From positions 7,556,389-7,620,388 of the forward strand of contig NZ_AP018288.1 in NCBI RefSeq assembly GCF_002368335.1: a stretch of DNA of 64,000 nt. The letters are read 5' to 3'. Below the pieces are notes generated by a model. The model saw nothing but the letters and a program-made list of their open reading frames with translations, was not told the origin of the DNA and ran no database searches. Position numbers and translations under genes: made by a program. The stretch comes from Nostoc sp. NIES-4103 (GTDB taxonomy: Bacteria > Cyanobacteriota > Cyanobacteriia > Cyanobacteriales > Nostocaceae). Shown in pieces: positions 43,112-52,905 of this stretch; positions within the stretch are counted from its first letter, which is position 1; each line of letters opens with the position of its first letter.

Positions 43112-43210
43112 ATTTGAGAATTTGTCAGTGGTGAGTCAGTGTGGTCTTGGGGGTTTCCCCCATGAACAACTGACGAACCCATAAGGGTCAGTAGTCAATA
43201 GTAAAAAGCA

Positions 43211-43355
43211 ACGTGAGTTCGACAAGCACTGTTTTGACCTCTCCCCCAACCCCTCTCCTACGAGGAGAGGGGAGTAAAACCGTAATTTTTTCATTTCTCC
43301 TCCCTCGCCTTTTAGGCGAGGGAGGTCGGGAGGGAGAGGTTCATCGAACTCATGT
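43211..43355 (+). mobile_element. 145-bp MITE, copy 3, with 9-bp target duplication
   Basis: Ends ACGTGAGTTCGA and TCGAACTCATGT. TAAAAAGCA is present immediately left (43202-43210) and right (43356-43364), a perfect 9-bp target duplication in otherwise ordinary STRR DNA. This copy defines the element's exact ends and suggests mobilisation by a transposase that makes 9-bp duplications. Confidence 0.88.
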
Positions 43356-43393
43356 TAAAAAGCAACTGACTACTGACTACTGACAACTGACTA

Positions 43394-44857
43394 TTAACTA
43401 TTACCTAAGATACAGCCTGTACGTGAAGGAAGAGTTAACGAAAGCTGCACAGTTTCTCCTTCAGTATTCCACTCAACTTCGCCTGTTCCAAACAAAAGCT
43501 TGTTGGGTTGACTACGTAAACTTGTGACATCAAAATTGGCTTTTGTCGATGCTGTGCCAGCATTAACGGCAATAATCAATTCCTCTGTGCCTAAAGTTCG
43601 TGTAAATACGTATAGTGCGCCTTGGGCGTACAGAACTTGGTAATCTCCTGTACGTAAGGACGGGTAACTATGGCGCAAAGCAATTAATTGGCGGTGAGTA
43701 TTGAGAATTTCCTTATCCCAGCTAGCTTCTAAAGGAAAGCCGCGCCGTGAGTCTGGATCTATTGCACCAGGTAAACCAACTTCATCTCCATAGTAGATAC
43801 TAGGTGCCCCAGGATATGTGAGTACCAATAAAGTAGCTAATTCTACGCTGGCTTGGTCGCCACCTGCAATGGTAATTAACCGGGCTGTGTCATGACTTGC
43901 TAACAAATTGAGTTGAGTTAGCTGAATTTCCCAAGGGTAAAGTTGCAGGAGTTCTTGGATTTTGGCAGCGTACTCGGCAGCAAATAAGGGAGGGTAGGGT
44001 TGATAATCTCGACTTTGGACTTGTTCTAACACGACGCGATCGCCGGCTGCAAAAGCGATGGTTGGCCCAGCAAATAAATAATTCATCACGCCATCAAACT
44101 GAGTACCATCCAGCCATTGACGAGAATCTCCCCAAACTTCCCCTACAATATAGGCTTCAGGATTAATAGCTTTGACTCGCTGACGAAACTCTTGCCAAAA
44201 ACCAGGAGTTTTAATTTCAAATGGCACATCCAATCGCCAACCGTCGATGCCGAATTTAATCCAATATTCGGCAATTTCCATGATATATTCGCGCACTTCT
44301 GGGTTATCATGGTTAAACTCTGGCAAAGCGCGATTGCCAGCCCAACCACCGTAGTTTGCAGGAAACTCGCCATTATAGGGTGATAAGGGCCAACTTTCGA
44401 TTTTGAACCAATTCACCCAAGGGGAATGAGGGCCATTTTCTAAAACGTCGTGGAAAAAGAAAAAGCCACGGCTAGAATGGTTAAATACTCCATCCAAAAC
44501 AACTTTAATATTCCGTTGATGAGCTGCGTCCAATAATTCCTTAAAAGCCTCATTACCACCTAGTAATGGATCGACTTGATAATAATCATGGGTATGATAG
44601 CGGTGATTGCTAGCTGATTGAAAGATGGGTGTGAAATAAATAGCGTTAATGCCTAAATCCTGGATATAGTCTAATTGTTCCAGGATGCCCCATAAATCGC
44701 CGCCTTTATAACCTTGAAGCGTTGGCATAGCCTCCCAATCTTCCCAGCGGGCTTCGTGCAACAGTCGTTTGCGCGGCTGTTTACTTCTGGCAAAGCGATC
44801 TGGAAAGATTTGGTAGAAAACAGCGTGCTTAACCCAGTCTGGTGTTTGAATTTCCAT
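43394..44857 (-). CDS. GH13 glycoside hydrolase (cyclomaltodextrinase/neopullulanase-like)
   Basis: 487 residues. The family 13 regions are complete: I DGVFNH (122-127), II GWRLDVPFE with nucleophile Asp210, III GEVWGD with acid/base Glu240, and IV LASHDTAR with Asp323. The start WVKHAVFYQIFPDRFAR is typical of the cyclomaltodextrinase/neopullulanase group, but the N-terminal starch-binding domain of classic members is missing. There is no signal peptide, so it probably works on internal maltodextrins or glycogen fragments. glgC is 5 kb away. It is monocistronic. Confidence 0.9.
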   Translation of the reverse strand: MEIQTPDWVKHAVFYQIFPDRFARSKQPRKRLLHEARWEDWEAMPTLQGYKGGDLWGILEQLDYIQDLGINAIYFTPIFQSASNHRYHTHDYYQVDPLLGGNEAFKELLDAAHQRNIKVVLDGVFNHSSRGFFFFHDVLENGPHSPWVNWFKIESWPLSPYNGEFPANYGGWAGNRALPEFNHDNPEVREYIMEIAEYWIKFGIDGWRLDVPFEIKTPGFWQEFRQRVKAINPEAYIVGEVWGDSRQWLDGTQFDGVMNYLFAGPTIAFAAGDRVVLEQVQSRDYQPYPPLFAAEYAAKIQELLQLYPWEIQLTQLNLLASHDTARLITIAGGDQASVELATLLVLTYPGAPSIYYGDEVGLPGAIDPDSRRGFPLEASWDKEILNTHRQLIALRHSYPSLRTGDYQVLYAQGALYVFTRTLGTEELIIAVNAGTASTKANFDVTSLRSQPNKLLFGTGEVEWNTEGETVQLSLTLPSRTGCILGNS

Positions 44858-45572
44858 GGATTATTTTTATACCTACAGGAGCGATCGTTGCAGATACTTG
44901 TTATTTGGGCTTCTTGCTTGTGATAGAAAATTGGGAATTGGGCATTGGGAATTGATAATTAGTTATTTTCCTTTGTCTGCTTTTTTAATACAAATGTTAC
45001 CAGTGTTAAATAGCTGAAGCACTACAGTTATCCTATTTAGGTCGTGAACATAGATTTATTTCACGCAGAGACGCTAAGACGCGGAGAGGAGATTTGAGAG
45101 AAATATTGAAGTGTTCATAAACAAATTAGTATTGCTTTATATTAAATAGTATTATTTATTGCTAAGTAAAGTTTCTTGTTATTGCTTAACAGTTCTTGAT
45201 TTTTTCTATTTATATCTGTAATGCCTGAACTAAAAACTGGATCAATCATAAGCACCTCTAAAAAAGCAGTTGAGCAGAAATGAAAAGTAGCTATTACTAT
45301 ATATGTTTAATGATTGAATGTGCCTTGTCATAGATGTTATATAAGCTACAGAGAGTTATTTTGAGGCACGATATTCATAAATAAAAGTTATAAATTAGTA
45401 ATTTTGAATTATGATTTAAGTTTAGGCTTAAAATCTTATTTAATGTTATTTATTCAATAGATAACTATATCTGCCAACAAAAATAAACGCGGAAAATCAT
45501 CTTGAACATATTAGTTTTAGGTGATTTAACTTGCTATGTGATTGTTACAAAACAACTAAATCTGAGGTCAGA
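44858..45572. other. AT-rich intergenic region
   Basis: About 700 bases without a gene. It contains a dispersed cacgcagagacgctaagacgc-type repeat (45062-45088) and AT-rich promoter DNA for the subtilase gene. I see nothing else. Confidence 0.4.
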
Positions 45573-47297
45573 ATGAGACACGAAAAACTTTCTCCTGGGT
45601 TGTTATTGGCGTATGAAGATTTTCAAAGCGAAGGAGAACAAGCTGTAATTACGCACAAGCGATCGCTCGGTTTAGTTGCCCCCAAAACCACTCTTAAGCC
45701 TGCAAAGAGCATTATTTTTATCTACTGCGACGCTGATGCAGACTTGAGTCATCTTTCAGAACAGGGCATTGAACTCAATCAAAATTCCGGAACTGTACGC
45801 ACAGCTTTTTTACCTATAGCAGGTCTAGATCCTTTATCTGAAGACCCTGCTATTCAGCGTATCAAGCCATCGCGTAAACTGAAGCTGCGAATGGACGTTG
45901 CAGCAGAAGCAGTGAAATTACCAGATTTTAAGAACAAAACTGGACTCAGTGGTAAAGGAGTGATCATCGGCATTGTAGATAGTGGTATTGATGCCAAACA
46001 TCCTGCCTTTGAAGGACGGATTTTACGCATTTGGGATCAGACATTTTCTGGTGGGCCAGGAGTGAGCGAGGGAGGCTATGGGGCTGAATTCACGGGAGCG
46101 CTCATGACAGTTTCTCAGGATACTCAGGGCCATGGCACTCACGTAGCGGGAATTGCTGCTGGTGCTGATAAAACTTATACTGGTGTTGCACCAGAAGCAG
46201 AATTAGTGATTGTCAAGTCAGATATGGAGGATGCCCACATTGCAGATGCTGTTCGCTATATTTTTCGGGTAGCTAGGGAATTGGGGCGTCCGGTGGTAGT
46301 GAATCTCAGCTTGGGTGGACACGCCGATGCTCATGATGGTAGCGATTCGTTATCAAAAATTATTGACGCTGAGTCTGGGCCAGGACGGATTGTTTGCTGT
46401 GCAGCAGGGAACGAGGGAAACGCCAATATTCATGGTCAAACGAATGTCTCCAGTGGACGCAGCCGTAGTATGCGTTTTCAGGTTCCCTTAAATCAATTAA
46501 ACATAGTCTGGTTAAACGGTTGGTATGGTCGTAACTGTGAGTTGGAAGTTTCAGTGCGGAGTCCCAATGGTTTCGTTACCCCCTTTCAAAAAATCATTAC
46601 CGAAGGCAATTACAACCAAAACCACGATTTGCCAGATTCACAAGTGGAAATTGCCACACCAGGGCCTGATCCAATTAACGGCGAACATAATTTCTTCGTG
46701 CAAATCCGTGGTAAAGGTGTTTCACCAGTACAAGGTGGTGTTTGGCAACTGCGAGTGCGTAATGCTTCCTCATCTGACACGCGACTGGATGTATGGACGT
46801 TAGATGAGGCAGTGTTTTTCACAGGTACAAGCGTCAAAGATTCATTAAAAATTGGTTCTCCAGGCACCGCCAACAGTGCAATTACCGTTGCTGCCTATAC
46901 TACTAAAGTTAAGTACACAGATATTGATAACCAGAATCGAGAAATGGGCTTAGAATTGCATACTATTTCTGAGTTCAGCAGTGAAGGCCCTTTGCGGAAT
47001 GATTCCCAAAAGCCGGATATAGCTGCACCAGGGGCAATGATTGTTTCTACCCTTTCCTCAACTGCTAATTTAGATCGCTCACGGATGATTGATTCCAATT
47101 TTATGGTGGATGCTGGTACGAGTATGGCAACACCATTTGTGACTGGGTTAGTAGCACTACTGTTACAGCGTGATGCTAAGCTTGACCCCAATGCTGTGAA
47201 AGAGTTGCTACGCAAAAATAGTGCCATTCCTGGAAAACCAGCGGGAACGTTTGATAACAAATGGGGATTTGGGCTGATTAATGCCGATAATCTGTAA
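45573..47297 (+). CDS. Subtilase (S8) serine protease with an N-terminal prodomain-like region
   Basis: 574 residues from the ATG giving MRHEKLSPGLLLAYEDF. Residues 1-110 form a prodomain-like region; the catalytic domain has Asp136 (GIVDSGID), His187 (TQGHGTHVAG) and Ser517 (GTSMATP), so the triad is intact. A beta-rich insert of about 150 residues (about 300-440) splits the catalytic domain between the His and Ser parts, as in several large bacterial subtilases. No signal peptide is seen, so it acts in the cytoplasm or leaves by another path. The gene downstream encodes a protein resembling residues 1-110. Confidence 0.92.
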   Translation: MRHEKLSPGLLLAYEDFQSEGEQAVITHKRSLGLVAPKTTLKPAKSIIFIYCDADADLSHLSEQGIELNQNSGTVRTAFLPIAGLDPLSEDPAIQRIKPSRKLKLRMDVAAEAVKLPDFKNKTGLSGKGVIIGIVDSGIDAKHPAFEGRILRIWDQTFSGGPGVSEGGYGAEFTGALMTVSQDTQGHGTHVAGIAAGADKTYTGVAPEAELVIVKSDMEDAHIADAVRYIFRVARELGRPVVVNLSLGGHADAHDGSDSLSKIIDAESGPGRIVCCAAGNEGNANIHGQTNVSSGRSRSMRFQVPLNQLNIVWLNGWYGRNCELEVSVRSPNGFVTPFQKIITEGNYNQNHDLPDSQVEIATPGPDPINGEHNFFVQIRGKGVSPVQGGVWQLRVRNASSSDTRLDVWTLDEAVFFTGTSVKDSLKIGSPGTANSAITVAAYTTKVKYTDIDNQNREMGLELHTISEFSSEGPLRNDSQKPDIAAPGAMIVSTLSSTANLDRSRMIDSNFMVDAGTSMATPFVTGLVALLLQRDAKLDPNAVKELLRKNSAIPGKPAGTFDNKWGFGLINADNL

Positions 47298-47373
47298 TTA
47301 GACGTAGAGATTTATATATTACGTCTATACAAAGGTAGGCAATCATAAGTTATAAATCTGATAGGTTGGCTAT

Positions 47374-47403
47374 AGGGCTGGCTGAAAATTGCCAGCCCTT
47401 TTT
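47374..47403 (+). terminator. Strong Rho-independent terminator between the subtilase and its small partner
   Basis: AGGGCTGGC (47374-47382) pairs perfectly with GCCAGCCCT (47391-47399) around an 8-base loop, followed by TTTT. It ends 29 bases before the ATG of the next gene. Confidence 0.88.
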
Positions 47404-47432
47404 ACCTTTTCTTCCACAAGCTAGAGGTGTTT

Positions 47433-47732
47433 ATGAATTATCAGAAACTAGACCCCGCCCTTGCTATGGCGCTAAATGACGTTCCAGATTCCCAAGCACC
47501 GAGTCTGGCGGTTTTCATCCATACTGAACCAGTATTAAATACTGCTGCAACTGCTGTTTTAGAAAATTGCGGCATTAGTGGTGTAACTAGTGGTAAAGAC
47601 ATATTTACAGCAACACTATCGCCAAATACTATTTCTCAGTTGTCAGAGCAACCTTGGGTAAAATATCTGAAATTATCACAAAAGTTGCATTTGGTTAATA
47701 GGAAAATGAGTACGCGTACTTTTGGTGTTTGA
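47433..47732 (+). CDS. Subtilase prodomain-like small protein (possible inhibitor)
   Basis: 99 residues from the ATG giving MNYQKLDPALAMALNDVPDS; a GTG two codons upstream is possible. It aligns over its length with residues 1-106 of the subtilase: KLxPxLxxAxxD at the start, a VFIH/IFIY strand in the middle and FTATLSP...QLSEQPWVKYLKLSQKLHL against VRTAFLP...PLSEDPAIQRIKPSRKLKL. It has no catalytic residues. Free-standing I9-type prodomains elsewhere inhibit their protease, so this may inhibit or chaperone the enzyme. Expression must come from read-through of the terminator or a promoter overlapping it. Confidence 0.75.
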   Translation: MNYQKLDPALAMALNDVPDSQAPSLAVFIHTEPVLNTAATAVLENCGISGVTSGKDIFTATLSPNTISQLSEQPWVKYLKLSQKLHLVNRKMSTRTFGV

Positions 47733-47973
47733 GATTTAACAAAACAAGATTGATGAAAGCGATCGCAGTTTTTTGTATTATCGCAAAAATAAGCTTGTAT
47801 TGTCTCGGTTTACACTATGTCAGTCCTCGTAAATTGATAAAGATATTGGTAGGGAAAAGTTTTTGCTACAAAGCCAGAAGTTTTGCCCTATAACAAGGCT
47901 TACGTTTTTTCATTTGCATAAACTCGAACCTAGAGACACGGCTACATTGTGCCCCCTACCGCTAAATAAAAGT

Positions 47974-48885
47974 TTACAAATACGGGTTTTTAGGTAACTT
48001 AACTAACTTAAATCCTGCTGAGTTCAAACTGGTTTGCAACTTTTCACTAGGCGGTTCTTTAAAAATAACTGCCGTTAATAGTCCTCTATTGTTAAGACCC
48101 AGCCGATCAAGAATCTCTAAGAGAGCAATGCGTGACTTGACTTTTTGAAATACTTTGTTGCTACTTATACTTTGTTCAAATTCAACACCAGGTATATAAT
48201 GATCATACATAACTTTGAAAGCGACATATTGAAGATTAATTCCCAATGCAACCTTTTCAATTTCTCGCTCGGATATAGTATATACATAGTTGCCAACTAC
48301 CTCAAAATTATGAGAAGTTGAGCCTTTTTTACCCAAAAATTCCTTAACGAAACTATTCAAATTTCTGAAAAATATTTTTATAAAATTACTAGAAATTTCT
48401 GGATCTTTTGGTTCTGTTAAAACAACACCAATTTTTGCCACGCGAATCATTTCGTGTAACGCAATAATCGGCCTGGGAAAATGATGATAAGCTTCTTTAC
48501 AATAAACAAAGTCAAACTGATCATTGCCAAAAGAAAGCTTTTCCGCATTTTCCTTTGCAAAATCATCGATAAAACCTAACTCTTTACCTTCTTTGAGAAG
48601 AACATCACTGATATCTGTAGCTAAGGCATTGATCCCATTTTCCTTCAAAAAGTGAGCATCCGTACCATACCTACCATCTCCTACCGTCAACCAGTTGGAC
48701 TCTGGAAAGTAGTTAAGTAATGGCATCAGTACTCGTCGTATCCTATCATGACGCCATGCATCAACCGTATCTTTATTAAACCAAGTTTTAGCAATATTAG
48801 ACTTTGCACCACCGGATATATGGTCATTGAAGTGATTCTCATGTTTTTGATAACTTATTACTGAAAATGATTGTGGTTCCGTCAT
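47974..48885 (-). CDS. Class I SAM-dependent methyltransferase
   Basis: 303 residues. The SAM-binding motif is SNWLTVGDGRYGTDAHFLKENG, followed by ATDISDVLL and the post-motif FDFVYCKEAYHHFPRPIIALHEMIRVAK. The last 110 residues are not recognised. Members of this type often modify surface sugars or small molecules. It lies before glgC on the opposite strand and is monocistronic. Confidence 0.83.
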   Translation of the reverse strand: MTEPQSFSVISYQKHENHFNDHISGGAKSNIAKTWFNKDTVDAWRHDRIRRVLMPLLNYFPESNWLTVGDGRYGTDAHFLKENGINALATDISDVLLKEGKELGFIDDFAKENAEKLSFGNDQFDFVYCKEAYHHFPRPIIALHEMIRVAKIGVVLTEPKDPEISSNFIKIFFRNLNSFVKEFLGKKGSTSHNFEVVGNYVYTISEREIEKVALGINLQYVAFKVMYDHYIPGVEFEQSISSNKVFQKVKSRIALLEILDRLGLNNRGLLTAVIFKEPPSEKLQTSLNSAGFKLVKLPKNPYL

Positions 48886-49652
48886 GGTACAGACTCCTAT
48901 AAACGGTTTTTGTAATTATGTTGAATACAGATTTTTTCTTTAGATTAAGATCAGCAAACTAAAAATCAAAATTTATAGTTATTGAATCCTTTATTTATGC
49001 TACAACAGGATTATTTTTTACTAAAAAAAGCAATTTTAGATTATTCATGAAAAACAATTTTTATTATTTTGTTTTCTCTACTTACAACTGCACTACTGTT
49101 AACAGAGCCAGATGCCAGTTGCTCATATGGTAAACCACAAGACTTCATTGGCTCTCTAACATAGTAAAATACATTAATAGTTTTTCAAACTCATAGTTTA
49201 ACTATCTAGCATATTAAGTACTAATAAAGTAAAATTAATTAACATTTATTAATTAACATATGATGAAAGAAAATAACAAAGATTAAGTTTATTGGTTCTT
49301 CACCTTCTAGAATAAAGTTTAATAGCAATTAATATTTTGTTTTAATTTATACATGTGCTTATTTCAGATTTATATTTATAACGACGTTGGTCAAAAACTA
49401 CTTTCCTTTTACCATTACCAACAGTCTCTTGCAGAGGTAAAATGCTACGTCAGGTCTGGGTAACCAGAACTTGACTAAGCTTTTAATATAGATTAATACA
49501 AATGTTCTAATAAGTTAATCACTGGTAGCATTATCCATTACCAGCAGGATTTTGTAAAATTCATCCCTGAGAATCTTTGATCCCCCCTTATCAGCGGCTA
49601 CATACAGTCCTAAACTGAAAGTGAGAGTTGAAAGGCAGTCGGGAGAAATTTT
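48886..49652. other. Long AT-rich region upstream of glgC
   Basis: About 770 bases with no gene. It has a near-duplicate TATTAATTAACAT/AATTAATTAACAT (about 49231-49259) and probably the divergent promoters of the methyltransferase and glgC. I see no riboswitch. Confidence 0.4.
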
Positions 49653-50942
49653 GTGAAAAAAGTTTTAGCAATCATTCTCGGTGGTGGCGCTGGTACTCGC
49701 CTTTATCCCCTAACCAAGCTACGTGCAAAGCCAGCTGTACCTGTAGCAGGTAAGTACCGCTTAATCGATATCCCAGTCAGCAACTGCATTAATTCAGAAA
49801 TCTTTAAAATCTACGTCCTGACACAATTCAACTCAGCTTCTCTGAATCGCCACATTGCTCGTACCTATAACTTTAGTGGATTCAGCGAGGGGTTTGTGGA
49901 AGTACTAGCAGCGCAGCAAACACCAGAAAACCCCAACTGGTTCCAAGGTACCGCTGATGCTGTGCGACAGTACCTATGGCTGTTGGAAGAATGGGACGCA
50001 GAAGAATATCTAATTCTCTCAGGTGATCATCTCTATCGCATGGATTACCGTCAGTTTGTCCAGCGTCATAGAGAAACAGGTGCAGATATTACTCTCTCAG
50101 TTATCCCTATCGACGATCGCCGCGCCTCGGACTTTGGTTTAATGAAAATTGACGATTCTGGTAGGGTAATCGACTTTAGCGAAAAACCTAAAGGCGATGC
50201 CTTAAAGCAAATGGCTGTGGATACCACTATTTTGGGATTGTCAAAAGAACAAGCTGAAGCACAGCCATACATCGCTTCAATGGGGATTTATGTCTTTAAA
50301 AAAGATGTTTTGATCAAGTTGTTGAAACAATCCCTAGAAAGCACTGATTTTGGCAAAGAAATTATTCCTGACGCAGCAAAAGATTACAACGTTCAAGCCT
50401 ACTTATTTGATGACTACTGGGAAGATATCGGAACCATCGAGGCATTCTATCATGCCAATTTAGCACTAACTCAGCAACCGCTACCGCCCTTTAGCTTCTA
50501 CGATGAAGAAGCACCAATTTATACCCGCGCTCGTTATTTGCCTCCGAGTAAACTGTTAAATTGCCACGTCACAGAATCAATCATCGGCGAAGGTTGTATT
50601 TTGAAAAATTGCCGCATTCAACATTCTGTGTTAGGAGTGCGATCGCGCATCGAAGCTGGCTGTGCCATTGAAGAATCTCTACTCATGGGTGCAGACTTTT
50701 ACCAAGCATCGGTGGAGCGCCATTGTAACATAGATAAAGGTGACATTCCCGTAGGCATTGGCACAGATACAATCATTCGCCGTGCCATTATTGACAAAAA
50801 TGCCCGCATTGGTCATGATGTCAAAATTATCAATAAAGATAACGTCCAAGAAGCCGATCGCGAAAGCCAAGGTTTCTATATCCGCAGTGGCATCGTTGTT
50901 GTGCTAAAAAATGCCGTGATTCCTGATGGAACCATAATTTAG
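49653..50942 (+). CDS. glgC: Glucose-1-phosphate adenylyltransferase
   Basis: 429 residues from a GTG start giving (M)KKVLAIILGGGAGTRLYPLTKLRAKPAVPVAGKYRLIDIP. Nucleotide-binding GGGAGTRL, the SGDHLYRMDYRQFV active-site segment and the FDDYWEDIGTIEAFYHANLAL glucose-1-phosphate region are present. The C-terminal left-handed beta helix carries the Lys-containing allosteric sites (SGIVVVLKNAVIPDGTII). It makes ADP-glucose for glycogen and is activated by 3-phosphoglycerate and inhibited by phosphate in cyanobacteria. Confidence 0.97.
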   Translation: MKKVLAIILGGGAGTRLYPLTKLRAKPAVPVAGKYRLIDIPVSNCINSEIFKIYVLTQFNSASLNRHIARTYNFSGFSEGFVEVLAAQQTPENPNWFQGTADAVRQYLWLLEEWDAEEYLILSGDHLYRMDYRQFVQRHRETGADITLSVIPIDDRRASDFGLMKIDDSGRVIDFSEKPKGDALKQMAVDTTILGLSKEQAEAQPYIASMGIYVFKKDVLIKLLKQSLESTDFGKEIIPDAAKDYNVQAYLFDDYWEDIGTIEAFYHANLALTQQPLPPFSFYDEEAPIYTRARYLPPSKLLNCHVTESIIGEGCILKNCRIQHSVLGVRSRIEAGCAIEESLLMGADFYQASVERHCNIDKGDIPVGIGTDTIIRRAIIDKNARIGHDVKIINKDNVQEADRESQGFYIRSGIVVVLKNAVIPDGTII

Positions 50943-51090
50943 TCAATAGTCAGTGGTCAGTGGTCATTAGTCAGTAGTCAGTAGCAAAACACAACTGACA
51001 ACTAACAACTGACAAAGGACATTAGTCAGTGGTCAGTATTCAGTAGCAAAACACAACTGACAACTGACTACTGACAACTGACAAAGGACA
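50943..51090. repeat. STRR array duplicated in tandem (TCAGTGG/CAACTGA units)
   Basis: Heptamers of AGTCAGT and AACTGAC type. A block of about 60-70 bases containing agtagcaaaacacaactgac and ending acaaaggac occurs twice, apart from small differences. The two unit types are complementary and can pair. Confidence 0.9.
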
Positions 51091-51098
51091 AAAGACAA

Positions 51099-51608
51099 AT
51101 GACTAAACTGTTGTTATTAATTGGGCTTCCTGGTAGCGGTAAGTCAACTTTGGCAAAAGAATTAGTCACACAATGCCCCCAGATGCAGCTGATTTCTACG
51201 GATGCTATTCGGGGGCAACTTTTCAATTCAGAAGCGTTTCAGGGGTCGTGGGTGCTGATTTGGCAAGAAATTGAGCGGCAGTTTCAACAAGCGATCGCCA
51301 CAGGAAAAACGGCAATTTTCGACGCTACTAACGCTCAGCGACGCCATCGCCGTGAAGTCATCGTTTTAGGACGTGATTTAGGCTTTACTAACATTACTGG
51401 AATTTGGGTAAGTACACCAGTTTGGCTGTGCTTGGCACGTAATAAAAAGCGGACGCGTCAGGTTCCAGAAGAAGTCATCTTCCGGATGCACCGCCAACTC
51501 CGTGATGCACCTCCAAGCTTAGAAGAAGGTTTAGACAGCTTGATTCGCTTTCTGGGCAATTGCGAGTACGGAAATTGCGCTGAGGTGTTGAGCAAGAACC
51601 ACACTTGA
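51099..51608 (+). CDS. P-loop kinase (AAA_33/polynucleotide-kinase-like)
   Basis: 169 residues. Walker A GLPGSGKST (9-17) is followed by LISTDAIRGQLFN and AIFDATNAQRRHRREVIVLGRDLGF, the pattern of the T4-Pnkp-like/zeta-like kinase family with a DxxN segment and lid arginines. The substrate may be a nucleic acid end or a small metabolite. It follows glgC but is separated by the repeat array. Confidence 0.85.
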   Translation: MTKLLLLIGLPGSGKSTLAKELVTQCPQMQLISTDAIRGQLFNSEAFQGSWVLIWQEIERQFQQAIATGKTAIFDATNAQRRHRREVIVLGRDLGFTNITGIWVSTPVWLCLARNKKRTRQVPEEVIFRMHRQLRDAPPSLEEGLDSLIRFLGNCEYGNCAEVLSKNHT

Positions 51609-51728
51609 TTTTCTATATTATTTGTTAATTTAAAGTCAGAATCTTTTTGCTTGGTATTATACCTGTCAAACAGCAAAACTCACATCATAAAAATAAACAT
51701 AACGGAAATTTTTACAGGAGGCTGGTAG

Positions 51729-52727
51729 ATGGCTGCAACCGACTTCAAAGACTATTACGGAATTTTGGGAGTTAGTAAGACTGCCAGTCAAGAGGAAATT
51801 AAACAAGCATTTCGTAAACTAGCTCGCAAATATCATCCTGATGTTAACCCAGGAAACCAACAAGCAGAAGCACGCTTCAAAGAAGTTAATGAAGCTTATG
51901 AAGTGTTGTCAGACCCAGACAAACGCAAAAAATACGATCAATTTGGGCAATATTGGAAACAAGCTGGTCAAGGTTTCCCATCTGGCGCTGCTGGTGTTGA
52001 TATGGGTGGCTTCGACTTCAGTCAATATGGTAACTTTGATGAGTTTATCAACGAGCTGCTAGGACGTTTTGGTGGTGCTAGTCCTCGTGGTGGTCGTCAA
52101 AGCTACTCTTATCGCACTTCCACTGCTAGACCGGGTAGCGGTTTTGGTGGTTTTAATGATTATGGTTTTCAAGATGTTGGTGCTGGTGCTGGCCAGGATA
52201 GCGAAGCCGCGATCGCCCTTACTTTTGCAGAAGCGTTTGCAGGTGTACAAAAACGCTTTAGTTTAGGCAACGAAACAATAGATGTTCGTATCCCTCCTGG
52301 CGCTAAACCTGGTACTCGTCTGCGCGTGCGAGGCAAAGGTCAAATCAATCCGATGACTCAACAACGGGGTGACTTATATCTCAAGGTAGAACTGCAACCG
52401 CACTCTTTCTTCCAAATTGAGGGTGACAATCTAGTTTGTGAAGTACCAATTACCCCAGATGAAGCTGCTTTAGGAGCATCAATAGATGTACCCACACCTG
52501 ATGGTGCAGTTAATGTCAAGCTACCTGCTGGGGTGCGTTCTGGTCAATCTTTGCGTTTACGGGGTAAAGGTTGGCCTATGGCTAAAGGTGGACGTGGCGA
52601 TCAGTTGGTGAAGGTAGCGATCGTTCCCCCAAAAGACCTTAGCCAACAAGAACGGGAATATTATGAAAAAATCCGGGCTATACGTACTTATAATCCCCGC
52701 ACTCACTTGCAACAGGTTAAATTGTGA
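51729..52727 (+). CDS. DnaJ-family co-chaperone, CbpA type
   Basis: 332 residues. J domain 8-72 with the HPD triad at 36-38, a Gly/Phe-rich region (about 75-165, with many Gly, Ser and Arg) and two C-terminal substrate-binding beta domains (IDVRIPPGAKPGTRLRVRGKG, VPTPDGAVNVKLPAGVRSGQSLRLRGKGWP). The zinc-finger domain is absent, so it is a class B (CbpA/DnaJ2-like) J protein that stimulates DnaK. The ATG is preceded by AGGAGG. Confidence 0.94.
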   Translation: MAATDFKDYYGILGVSKTASQEEIKQAFRKLARKYHPDVNPGNQQAEARFKEVNEAYEVLSDPDKRKKYDQFGQYWKQAGQGFPSGAAGVDMGGFDFSQYGNFDEFINELLGRFGGASPRGGRQSYSYRTSTARPGSGFGGFNDYGFQDVGAGAGQDSEAAIALTFAEAFAGVQKRFSLGNETIDVRIPPGAKPGTRLRVRGKGQINPMTQQRGDLYLKVELQPHSFFQIEGDNLVCEVPITPDEAALGASIDVPTPDGAVNVKLPAGVRSGQSLRLRGKGWPMAKGGRGDQLVKVAIVPPKDLSQQEREYYEKIRAIRTYNPRTHLQQVKL

Positions 52728-52905
52728 ATCAGTTAGAAGATATATTCGTTGTATAGTCACAAATCAGGATAGTTGACTGCTAGCGCTTAGCAGTCAACAC
52801 TAACCAGCTAGGTAGGCGAGTTTCTCGCTCAAAAACTTAAAAACTGTCTTTTGATATTTATCCGAAAGACTTACTGACACTACTTCTTGCTGTTTTGAAT
52901 TTTGT

